Assembly (NCBI GenBank): GCA_963834705.1
Contig: CAWICV010000006.1
Location: 345,743-409,742 of the forward strand
Length of the DNA stretch: 64,000 bases
From: RYN-230 sp963834705
GTDB lineage: Bacteria > Actinomycetota > Actinomycetes > Streptosporangiales > Streptosporangiaceae
Direction: 5' to 3'
The position numbers and the translations under genes are program-made. Below, piece after piece: positions 56,143 through 64,000 of the stretch (its first letter is position 1; every line of letters begins with the position of its first letter). The notes beneath the pieces were generated by a model. The model was given only the letters and a program-made list of their open reading frames with translations. It was not told where the DNA came from and searched no databases.

Positions 56143-57129
56143 TTAATCCAGGGTGAAGTAGTCGGGGCTGGCGTAGGCGCCGGTGAGCTGCTTGCGGCGC
56201 TGCATGAGCACGTCGTTGAGCAGGCTGGAGGCGCCGATGCGGAACAGGTCGGGGGTCAGCCAGTCCGGCCCGGCGGTCTCCTTGACCAGGACCAGGTAGC
56301 GGATCGCGTCCTTGGCCGTGCGCACCCCGCCGGCGACCTTGACCCCGACCTGGTGGCCGGTGGCGGCGGCGAAGTCGGCCACCGCGGCCAGCATGACCAG
56401 GCCGACCGCGGGCGTGGCGGCGGGCGAGACCTTGCCGGTGGAGGTCTTGATGAAGTCGGCGCCGGACAGCATGGCCAGCCAGGATGCCCGGGCCACGTTG
56501 TCCAGCGTGGCCAGCTCGGCGGTCTCCAGGATGACCTTCAGGTGCACCTTTCCGCAGGCTTCGCGGACCGCCCGGATCTCCTCGCTGACCTGGCCGTACC
56601 GGCCGGCCAGGAAGGCGCCCCGGTCGATCACCATGTCCACCTCGTCGGCCCCGGCGGCTATCGCGTCCGCCACGTCGGCCAGTTTGACGGCGAGCGAGGC
56701 GCGGCCGGACGGGAACGCGGTCGCCACCGAGGCGACCTTCACCCCGCTGCCCGCGACTTCTTCGCGGGCCACCGCGACCAGGTCGGGATACACGCAGACC
56801 GCCGCGACCGGCGGCACGCCGGCGTCCTGCGGGTCGGGCCGGCGAGCCTTGGCGCACAGCCCGCGCACCTTGCCCGGTGTGTCCGCGCCCTCCAGCGTGG
56901 TCAGGTCGGTCATCCGGATGGCCGCGTCCAGCGCCCACAGCTTGGCTTCGCGCTTGATCGACCTGGTGGCCAGCGCGGCCGCGCGCTGCTGCACACCGAC
57001 CGTGTCGGTGCCGGGCAGGCCGTGCAGCACCTGGCGCAGCGCGCCGTCTGACCCGACGATCTCCGCCGCCCAGTAATCTGCCTGACTGGCCGCCGCCGCA
57101 GTTGGCCTGGCCTGCACCGATCCGCTCAC
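56143..57129 (-). CDS. deoC: Deoxyribose-phosphate aldolase
   Basis: A 328-aa class I aldolase that splits 2-deoxyribose-5-phosphate to acetaldehyde and glyceraldehyde-3-phosphate. The Schiff-base lysine is in FIKTSTGKVSPAATP and the second Lys in VGVKVAGGVRTAKDA. The N-terminal extension of about 90 residues is typical of longer actinobacterial DeoC. GTG or ATG 57129 directly follows the adenosine deaminase gene by 9 bp. It is the last gene of the nucleoside operon. Confidence 0.95.
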   Translation of the reverse strand: MSGSVQARPTAAAASQADYWAAEIVGSDGALRQVLHGLPGTDTVGVQQRAAALATRSIKREAKLWALDAAIRMTDLTTLEGADTPGKVRGLCAKARRPDPQDAGVPPVAAVCVYPDLVAVAREEVAGSGVKVASVATAFPSGRASLAVKLADVADAIAAGADEVDMVIDRGAFLAGRYGQVSEEIRAVREACGKVHLKVILETAELATLDNVARASWLAMLSGADFIKTSTGKVSPAATPAVGLVMLAAVADFAAATGHQVGVKVAGGVRTAKDAIRYLVLVKETAGPDWLTPDLFRIGASSLLNDVLMQRRKQLTGAYASPDYFTLD

Positions 57130-57138
57130 GCTGCCCGG

Positions 57139-58249
57139 TTACCCCACTTTCGGTCCGTGTATCCGGACCACAGCATCGCTCGCCGCGCGCGCGGTGGCGA
57201 ACCCGGGCTTGATCACCGTGTTGATGATCCGCAGCCGCTGGTCGAAATGCGCGAACGCACTCTTCATCGCGTTGATGGTGAGCCACTCGAAGTCGGACCA
57301 GCCGTAGCCGAACGCCTCGGCCAGCCGGTGGAACTCCGAGGACAGGGTGACCTCGCTCATCAGCCGGTTGTCGGTGTTCACGGTGACCCGGAAGGACAGC
57401 TGGCGGAGCAGCCCGATCGGGTGCTCCTCGATCGACGGGGCCGCGCCGGTCTGCACATTGGAGGTCGGGCACATCTCCAGCGGATCGCGCTGGTCCCGCA
57501 CGTAGCTGGCCAGCCGGCCGAGCGAGGCGGTGCCGTCGGCGCCGATCCGGATGTCGTCCACGATCCGCACCCCGTGCCCGAGCCGGTCCGCGCCGCACCA
57601 CTGCAGCGCCTCCCAGATGGACGGCAGGCCGAACCCCTCGCCGGCGTGGATGGTGATGTGGAAGTTCTCCCGGGCCACGTACTGGAAGGCGTCCAGGTGC
57701 CGGGTCGGCGGGCTGCCCGCCTCGGCTCCGGCGATGTCGAACCCGACCACGCCCTCGTCCCGGTGCCGGACCGCGAGCTCGGCGATCTCCAGCGAGCGGG
57801 CCGCCGTCCGCATGGCGGTGAGCAGGGCGTACACCGTGATGCCGCGGCCCGCGCTGCCGATGCCGGAACCCTTCCAGCACCGCGGAGACCACCTGCTCCA
57901 GGGTGAGCCCGCCGCTGACGTGCAGTTCCGGGGCGAACCGGACTTCGGCGTAGACGACACCGTCGGCCGCGAGATCCTCCGCGCACTCGGCCGCCACCCG
58001 GGTCAGCGCCTCGGGTGTCTGCATCACCGCGACCGTGTGCTGGAACGCGTCCAGGTAGAACTTCAGGTGGCCGCGGTGCGCGCCACGGCGCAACCAGCGC
58101 GCGACCTCGTCCACGTCCTGCGACGGCAGCTGGTCGTAACCGATATCCCGGGCCAGTTCCACCACCGTGGCCGGCCGGAGCCCGCCGTCCAGGTGATCGT
58201 GCAGCAGCACCTTGGGAACGGCCCTGATCTCCTCGATCGTGGGAGTCAT
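57139..58249 (-). CDS. add: Adenosine deaminase (one apparent frameshift)
   Basis: About 369 aa. The metal pair is in KVLLHDHLDGGLRP, the proton donor region NFHITIHAGEGFG, and the distal Asp in RVTVNTDNRLMSEVTLSSE. The frame breaks at 57862 (CGG-c-ATC on the coding strand) and resumes as ITVYALLTAMRTAARSLEI. It deaminates adenosine and deoxyadenosine to inosine. It lies between deoA and deoC; a 15-bp inverted repeat separates it from deoA. Confidence 0.92.
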
Positions 58250-58281
58250 CAGCCCATTCTCACAGACAGTGCCTAACTCTC

Positions 58282-58344
58282 AGTAGCGTTATCCGACGAT
58301 GACCCGCACCGCCCACTCGCGCAGACCCTTCGGGCCTACGCTCG

Positions 58345-58369
<25 letters not shown>
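58282..58369. repeat. 15-bp perfect inverted repeat between deoA and add
   Basis: Arms AGTAGCGTTATCCGA (58282-58296) and its exact complement (58355-58369) are 58 nt apart. The right arm lies in the last codons of deoA, the left arm in the gap before add. It could be an attenuator, a processing hairpin in the transcript, or a regulator site within the operon. Confidence 0.7.
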
Positions 58370-59649
<1,280 letters not shown>

Positions 59650-59657
<8 letters not shown>

Positions 59658-60051
59658 CGCGCCGGGCGCCCAGGTCGGTGCCGCTGAACGCGGCCGGCAG
59701 CAGCGCGCTGAGCGGCAGCGGCCCGCTGTCGGTGTCGACCAGCAGGCCCGGGCCGCCCGCTTCGAGCAGCAATTGGCGGCAGCGGCCGCAGGGCAGCAGC
59801 GGCGCGCCGTCCCCGGCCACCACGGCGACCGCTTCCAGAGTGCCGCCGCCGGACGCGTGCAGCGCGCTGACCAGCCCGCACTCGGCGCACAGGGTCAGCC
59901 CGTAGGACGCGTTCTCCACGTTGCAGCCGGTGACCACCCGTCCGTCCGGGGTCTGGCCCGCGGCGCCAACCCGCAGTTTCGAATACGGCGCGTAGGCCTG
60001 TCCGGCCACCTCGGTGGCCGCGGCCCGCAGCATTGCCCAGTCAACCGTCAC
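59650..60051 (-). CDS. cdd: Cytidine deaminase
   Basis: A 133-aa homotetramer-type deaminase. Zinc ligands and the proton shuttle are in TLCAECGLVSAL (Cys, Glu) and LLPCGRCRQLLLE (two Cys); NVENASYG is the nucleoside-binding motif. GTG 60051. It converts cytidine or deoxycytidine to uridine species and is the first gene of cdd-deoA-add-deoC. The frame has no breaks. Confidence 0.96.
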
Positions 60052-60080
60052 ATGATCAAGCTAGCCGTCCGGCCCGGGAG

Positions 60081-60251
60081 CTAAACCGCGCCCGCCGCGG
60101 GGACGTCCAGCTCGGTGTCCGCGTAGTTGAGGAAGTAGGAGGTAAAAACGGCAAGACCCAGATAGCCGAACGCCTCTGCCAGGTGCTGATCCGTCCAGCC
60201 CGCGCGGACTGCGCTGGCCCAGGCGAAGTCGGCGACCTGGCCGCGGTGAGG
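60081..60251 (-). pseudogene. Carboxymuconolactone decarboxylase/AhpD-like C-terminal remnant
   Basis: The minus frame ending at TAG 60081-60083 reads VADFAWASAVRAGWTDQHLAEAFG, then YLGLAVFTSYFLNYADTELDVP, like the last two helices of AhpD-type proteins. The catalytic CxxC part is absent, replaced by sequence belonging to the opposite-strand fragment. No start or ribosome site. Probably a gene remnant at a rearrangement point. Confidence 0.5.
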
Positions 60252-60326
60252 ACGGCGCCCCGGGCCGGAACGTGACCGGGGCGCCGCGGCAGGCCGGTCA
60301 CGTTCCGCCGGGCGCAGATCTGGCAC

Positions 60327-60641
60327 GTGGGCCGGCGTTCCGGGCGGCGGTACATGACCCCGGCAGGCGCGCGGCTGGCCGGGGACGACGTGGTGGTGAT
60401 CCCGCTGACGTTCGGCAACCGCTCCGACTGGGTGCGGAACGTACAGGCCGCGGGTGGCTCCCGGATCCGGCTGCTGGGCCGCGACTACACCGCCACCCAG
60501 CCGGAGTTCCTGACCATGGCGCACGCGGGGCCGCTGCTGCGGACCGCGTTCAGCCCGGCGGAGCGGGCCAGCTTCCGGCTGCTCGGCATCAAGCAGGTCG
60601 TGCGGCTGCAGATCGCCCATCCCGGCCCAGCGCCAGCTTGA
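60327..60641 (+). pseudogene. F420-dependent nitroreductase-family (DDN) protein, 5'-truncated
   Basis: The frame reads IWHVGRRSGRRYMTPAGARL, DDVVVIPLTFGNRSDWVRNV, TQPEFLTMAHAGPLLRTAFSP, a good match to the deazaflavin-dependent nitroreductase core (GRRSGR.Y.TP). About 30-40 N-terminal residues are missing: an in-frame stop lies at 60273 and there is no ATG or GTG before GTG 60327. It may be non-functional. Confidence 0.6.
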
Positions 60642-60783
60642 GGCCGACGTGGACCAGCAGCCAGCCGGCGTTCTGCCGCATCTGGTGCCGGGCTGAGGAC
60701 TCACTCACCTGGATCCGGGCGGCCGCCCGGGACAGCTCGTCCTGCCGGGCGTTCATCAGTTCCTGGTAGTAGTACGGGTGCAT
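60589..60783 (-). CDS. Small ORF downstream of the ArsR-type gene, 64 aa
   Basis: ATG 60783 follows GGAGGTAA at a good distance and starts MHPYYYQELMNARQDELSRA, with helical charged sequence. It lies inside the 3' end of the ArsR-type gene and its tail overlaps the nitroreductase remnant on the other strand. The opening MxPYYYQELxxxRxxEL is like small actinobacterial proteins of unknown role; the tail may be frame-altered. Confidence 0.45.
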   Translation of the reverse strand: MHPYYYQELMNARQDELSRAAARIQVSESSARHQMRQNAGWLLVHVGLKLALGRDGRSAAARPA

Positions 60784-61517
60784 GACGGAATTACCTCCGG
60801 TCTGAAGGGTTTGTGGGGTGGGCCGCGGCGCTCAGCTGGTGGAGTCGCCGCCGCTTTCGTGGTGGTCTGTGTCGGGTCGCTGGCCGGATCCGCGCCGGGC
60901 ACGGCGATCGGGTAGGAGAACAGCAGGTATTCGACCGGGAGCGTGCCGGATGGGCGCGCCGATGGGTTGGTGAGCCGCTCCCGGAACCGGGATACGAGCA
61001 CTTCGGCCAGCTCATCGTTGAGCTGCTTGAGTTCGTCTGGGGTCAGGAACAGGACCCACTCGCTGGTGCCCGCCGCCCGCCGCCACTCCCGTGGGTAGCT
61101 GGCCATGGACCGGGTCCAGGCCTGATACCGGCCGATCTGGCGGTCGGTGACGAGCCTGCCGAGTGCGGCCGCGGCGATCTCGGTCTCCGGATCACCGATA
61201 CCGCGGATGTTCATGCCAATCGACGTCATCTTCCACGGCCGGGCCCGGCCCTTGCCGCCGCCCGCCTCCTCCACGAACCCGTACTTGGCGAGCTGGCGGA
61301 GGTGGAATGAGCAGGTGGTCGGGGACTCGCCGATCTGCTCGCCGAGTTCCGTCGCGGTCATCGCGCCGCTCAGGCCGAGTACCTCAAGGAGAGCGATCCG
61401 CACCGGATGGGTGAGCGCGCGCAGCGTCCGCGCGTCGCTGACGTCCCGCATCTCGGAGAGGTAGCTGGCCGTCTCACCCTTGCGCTCAGCCCCGGCGTCA
61501 GAATCGTCGAGAGACAT
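60756..61517 (-). CDS. ArsR-type winged-helix regulator
   Basis: A 253-aa protein. The N-terminal winged helix (DARTLRALTHPVRIALLEVL, ATELGEQIGESPTTCSFHLR, QLAKYGFVEEA) is of ArsR/HTH_20 type. The middle is a helical dimer or sensor region (YQAWTRSMASYPREWRRAAG, LTPDELKQLNDELAEVLVSR). No metal-binding cysteines are apparent. ATG 61517 lies in a 12-bp palindrome, suggesting autoregulation. The last 40 residues are low complexity. Confidence 0.85.
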   Translation of the reverse strand: MSLDDSDAGAERKGETASYLSEMRDVSDARTLRALTHPVRIALLEVLGLSGAMTATELGEQIGESPTTCSFHLRQLAKYGFVEEAGGGKGRARPWKMTSIGMNIRGIGDPETEIAAAALGRLVTDRQIGRYQAWTRSMASYPREWRRAAGTSEWVLFLTPDELKQLNDELAEVLVSRFRERLTNPSARPSGTLPVEYLLFSYPIAVPGADPASDPTQTTTKAAATPPAERRGPPHKPFRPEVIPSCTRTTTRN

Positions 61518-61569
61518 GTCTCAATAGTAAAATCTCGAGAGAAAGCTGTCAAGAGAACTCTCTCGAAAG
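61511..61569. promoter_or_regulatory. Cluster of TCTC/GAGA palindromes at the ArsR-type promoter
   Basis: GAGACATGTCTC (61511-61522, perfect, over the start codon), TCTCGAGAGA (61533-61542, perfect) and GAGA-AC-TCTC (61553-61562) lie within 60 bp in an AT-rich stretch. They share the half-site GAGA and are likely operators for the encoded regulator. Confidence 0.7.
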
Positions 61570-61609
61570 ATGCCTTCCGAGGCGGTCATGATGGGATACG
61601 CCGTCACAG

Positions 61610-62254
61610 CTAGCTAGGGGGCGGGGGCCAGATGACGGTGAGCGCGCGGTCGGCCCAGCCGGCCGGGATGGTGCCGGCCGCCAGGTAGCGCGCGTAGCAG
61701 GAGCCGACCAGCAGGCTGACGGTCACGTCCAGGTCCAGCCGGGCGGGCAGCTGGCCCTGCTCGGCGCCGGCCAGCAGGGCCTGGCGGAGCCGCTCCCGGC
61801 GCGGCTCGATCAGCCGCTGCCGGAACCGCTCCAGCAGCAGCGGGTGCCGGTTCTCCTCGGCCAGGATGCTGCCCAGCGTGGCCATGCCGTCCGGGCGGAG
61901 CATGTTGGCCCGCAGGTTCTCCAGCACGGTGCGGGCATCGGCGCGCGGTTCGCCGGTCGGCTCGGGCAGCGGCTCGATGCGCAGCGTCTCGATGACCGCC
62001 GAGGCTAGCTCGGCCTTGCCCCGGAAACGCCGGCGCAGGCTCGGCGTGGTCGTGCCCGCCGCGGCGGCGACCGCCTCCAGCGACATTCCGGCATAGCCGC
62101 GCTCGTGCAGCTGGCGCTCGGCGGCGGCCAGGATGGCCTGATCCAGCGCGGCGTCCCGGGGGCGCCCGGGGGACCGGGACGAGCTGGCCCCGGCCTGGTC
62201 CGGCCGCTCAGGCTGGCCGTCACCAGGCGCCCCGCCGCGCGGCGCGTCGGCCAT
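61610..62254 (-). CDS. TetR-family transcriptional regulator
   Basis: A 214-aa protein. A disordered N-terminus of 30 residues precedes the TetR helix-turn-helix (AILAAAERQLHERGYAGMSL, EAVAAAAGTTTPSLRRRFRG, KAELASAVIE). The ligand domain has TetR_C-type helices (LGSILAEENRHPLLLERFRQ). The ATG at 62254 is clear but the site is weak. The target may be the isochorismatase gene or an unknown distant gene. Confidence 0.9.
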   Translation of the reverse strand: MADAPRGGAPGDGQPERPDQAGASSSRSPGRPRDAALDQAILAAAERQLHERGYAGMSLEAVAAAAGTTTPSLRRRFRGKAELASAVIETLRIEPLPEPTGEPRADARTVLENLRANMLRPDGMATLGSILAEENRHPLLLERFRQRLIEPRRERLRQALLAGAEQGQLPARLDLDVTVSLLVGSCYARYLAAGTIPAGWADRALTVIWPPPPS

Positions 62255-62336
62255 AACCTCACCGTAAGCCCGGCGGACCGGGCCAGCGCTGTCCGACTCG
62301 CGCGGCCCGCGGCCGCCCCGTTGCTACGGTGTGCTG

Positions 62337-62498
62337 GTGACCCTGCCTGCCGCCACGGCCTTCGTGCTTGCCTCCGGGTCGCAGGGGCGGCTGCGGCTGC
62401 TCCGCGCGGCCGGGCTGGACCCAGACGTGGTGGTCAGCGGGGCCGACGAGAGCCACGACGGGCAGCTGGGCGTGGCCATCACCGACCTGTGGCGTTGA
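62337..62498 (+). pseudogene. Maf-like nucleotide pyrophosphatase, N-terminal remnant
   Basis: GTG 62337 opens TLPAATAFVLASGSQGRLRL, then LRAAGLDPDVVVSGADES, the conserved Maf start (LASxSxxRxxLLxxxGL...VSGxDE). It then reads through 14 unrelated codons to TGA 62496-62498. The remaining 150 residues of Maf (with the catalytic Asp) are absent. A truncated gene or an assembly gap. Confidence 0.65.
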
Positions 62499-62551
62499 AT
62501 CCCAAGGTGGCCCAGTGCGACAAGGCCCAGTGCGACAAGGAGTGAACCAGC

Positions 62552-63121
62552 ATGACATCGACCGCGCTGCTGATCATGGATGTGCAGCAGGGCATCGTGG
62601 ACCGGTTCGACGGCGAGACCAGCTATCTGCCCGGCCTGGGTTCCGCGATCAAGGCCGCCCGGCAGGCCGGAATCCCGGTCATCTACGTGGTGGTCGGTTT
62701 CCGCGCCGGGTATCCGGAGGTCAGCCCGCGGAACAAGAGTTTCGGCGCGATCGCCGGAACCGGGCGGTTCGCCGACGGCGATCCGGCCCGCGAAGTGCAT
62801 CCGGCGGTCGCCCCGGCGCCCGATGACGTGGTCGTGACCAAGCGCCGGGTGTCCGCGTTCGCCGGCAGTGACCTGGATGTCGTGCTGCGCGCCCAGGGCA
62901 TCGGGCACCTGGTACTGACCGGCATCGCCACCAGCGGGGTAGTGCTGTCCACCCTGCGCCAGGCAGCTGACCTGGACTACCAGCTCACCGTGCTGGCCGA
63001 CGGCTGCCTGGACGCCGACCCGGAGGTGCACCGGGTGCTGCTGGAAAAGGTGTTCCCGCGGCAGGCCGAGGTGACCAGCATCACCGGCTGGACGGCCAGC
63101 CTGGCTGGCGCCGGGGCATAA
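62552..63121 (+). CDS. Isochorismatase-fold hydrolase lacking the catalytic cysteine
   Basis: A 189-aa protein with AAGGAG before ATG 62552. The Asp (LLIMDVQQGIV) and Lys (VVVTKRRVSAFAGSDLDVVL) of the triad are visible. In the third motif LTGIATSGVVLSTLRQA the usual Cys is replaced by Val. Such members occur widely and may bind rather than hydrolyse, or use another residue. It may be coupled to the quinone oxidoreductase gene 95 bp on. Confidence 0.88.
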   Translation: MTSTALLIMDVQQGIVDRFDGETSYLPGLGSAIKAARQAGIPVIYVVVGFRAGYPEVSPRNKSFGAIAGTGRFADGDPAREVHPAVAPAPDDVVVTKRRVSAFAGSDLDVVLRAQGIGHLVLTGIATSGVVLSTLRQAADLDYQLTVLADGCLDADPEVHRVLLEKVFPRQAEVTSITGWTASLAGAGA

Positions 63122-63216
63122 ACCGGCCACGAGGCGTGGTTAGCCCGAACCGGACAGGCCGGATCCAGGCCGGCCCTGGCCCACCGGAACGGGCGGAACC
63201 ATGGAATGGAGCAGCC

Positions 63217-64000
63217 ATGCCGAAGGCCGTGCGGTACGACAACTACGGCGGAGTGGACGTCCTGAACGTGGTGGACGTGCCGCGGCCAGTACCCGGTCCG
63301 GGCCAGGTGCTGGTCCAGGTCAAGGCGGCCGGGATCAACCCCGGCGAGGCCAAGATCCGGGACGGCCTGCTGGCCGAGCGGTGGCCGTCCACCTTCCCAT
63401 CCGGCCAGGGCAGCGACCTGGCCGGCATCGTCGCCGAGACCGGGCCCGGGGTGACCGGTGTGGCGGCTGGCGACGAGGTCATCGGCTACACCGACGACCG
63501 GGCCAGCCAGGCTGAGTTCGTCGTGGTGGAAGCGGGGCACCTGACCGCCAAGCCGGCCAAGGTGCCGTGGCCGGTGGCCGGGGCGCTGTTCGTCGCCGGG
63601 GCCACCGCATACGCCGCGGTCCGGGCGGTGGCGCCTGGCCAGGGCGACGTGCTGGTGGTGTCCGGCGCGGCCGGCGGGGTCGGCTCGATCGCGGTCCAGC
63701 TGGCCCGGCGGACCGGGGCCACCGTGGTCGGCCTGGCCAGCCCGGTGCACCACGACTGGCTGGCCGCGCACGGCGTGATCCCAGTCAGCTACGGCGATGG
63801 GGTGGCGGACCGGATCCGGCAGGCCGGGGCCAAAGTGGACGCGTTCATCGACACGGTCGGCACCGGCTACGTCCAGCTCGCACTGGACCTGGGCGTCGTA
63901 CCGGACCGGATCGACACCATCGCCGACTTCGCGGCTATCGGGCGGTATGGGGTCAAGGGTGACGGCAACGCCGCCGGAGCCAGCGCCGCGGTGCTGGCCG
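63217..64000 (+). CDS. Zinc-independent NADPH:quinone oxidoreductase-like MDR, partial
   Basis: ATG 63217 opens PKAVRYDNYGGVDVLNVVDV; the GroES-like domain continues VKAAGINPGEAKIRDGLL. The NADP Rossmann motif is VVSGAAGGVGSIAVQLARRTG. The catalytic zinc Cys of alcohol dehydrogenase is absent. The open frame leaves the window at 64000, about 260 residues in; family length is about 310. It should reduce quinones or enones. Confidence 0.88.
   Translation, partial: MPKAVRYDNYGGVDVLNVVDVPRPVPGPGQVLVQVKAAGINPGEAKIRDGLLAERWPSTFPSGQGSDLAGIVAETGPGVTGVAAGDEVIGYTDDRASQAEFVVVEAGHLTAKPAKVPWPVAGALFVAGATAYAAVRAVAPGQGDVLVVSGAAGGVGSIAVQLARRTGATVVGLASPVHHDWLAAHGVIPVSYGDGVADRIRQAGAKVDAFIDTVGTGYVQLALDLGVVPDRIDTIADFAAIGRYGVKGDGNAAGASAAVLA

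Noticed and set aside
56045..58249. Minus frame of 734 codons joining add and deoC
   Set aside because: It arises from one inserted base at 57862; the in-frame part after the break is antisense-like shadow. Two separate genes fit better.

Overview
This window is very GC-rich and densely coded, with almost every wobble base G or C and GTG starts common. It carries a SARP-type regulator, SpoIIE-type phosphatases with STAS and HATPase partners, an EfeO/EfeB iron pair, several secreted glycoside hydrolases with lectin or CBM modules, and FHA and CGNR proteins. Together these point to a soil-type actinomycete of the Streptomyces/Streptosporangium/Catenulispora kind. The genus cannot be fixed from sequence alone. 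No rRNA, tRNA, CRISPR array, transposase or phage gene was seen.

Layout. 1-3.7 kb: tail of a CGNR zinc-finger protein, a D-Ala-D-Ala carboxypeptidase, an MreB-like protein and a PLP decarboxylase. 3.8-10.8 kb: carbohydrate island, with a LacI regulator and two GAAGCGCTTC operators, a GH31 alpha-xylosidase-like gene, an aldo/keto reductase and a secreted GH59 galactosylceramidase-like enzyme with a ricin-B lectin tail. 11-16.5 kb: SpoIIE phosphatase, alternative-oxidase-like diiron protein, small membrane protein, and an overlapping MGDG-synthase-like glycosyltransferase and TIM-barrel hydrolase. 16.5-21 kb: cupin/ABC exporter operon divergent from a NarL-type two-component pair. 21.3-30.5 kb: a ten-gene minus-strand operon that opens with a partner-switching module (PP2C phosphatase, HATPase kinase, two STAS proteins). 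It continues with an unrecognised protein and an FAD oxidoreductase, and ends in four tandem paralogous membrane proteins. This is the most unusual system in the window. 30.6-33.7 kb: SARP/AAA/TPR regulator. 33.7-39.1 kb: phospholipase C-like phosphoesterase, EfeB, EfeO, SCO1. 39-46 kb: GT4 glycosyltransferase, upp, FHA-PrsW protein, and folD with two aldehyde dehydrogenases. 46-56 kb: small proteins, DUF4037 protein, secreted GH27 alpha-galactosidase with CBM35, two methyltransferases, threonine aldolase and a duplicated winged-helix protein. 56-60 kb: nucleoside catabolism operon cdd-deoA-add-deoC. 60-64 kb: gene fragments, ArsR and TetR regulators, an isochorismatase-fold protein and a quinone oxidoreductase running off the end.

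Many genes carry apparent frameshifts (3.8-7 kb, 19.7-20.5 kb, 31-33 kb, 34-37 kb, 43-44 kb, 47-54 kb, 57-59 kb). When the intended reading is reconstructed, nearly all are one-base insertions exactly at a codon boundary (usually C after G or G after C) or loss of a third codon base. That looks like consensus merging of two near-identical haplotypes, or a systematic base-calling fault, rather than gene decay. I therefore treat most of these genes as probably intact in the organism.
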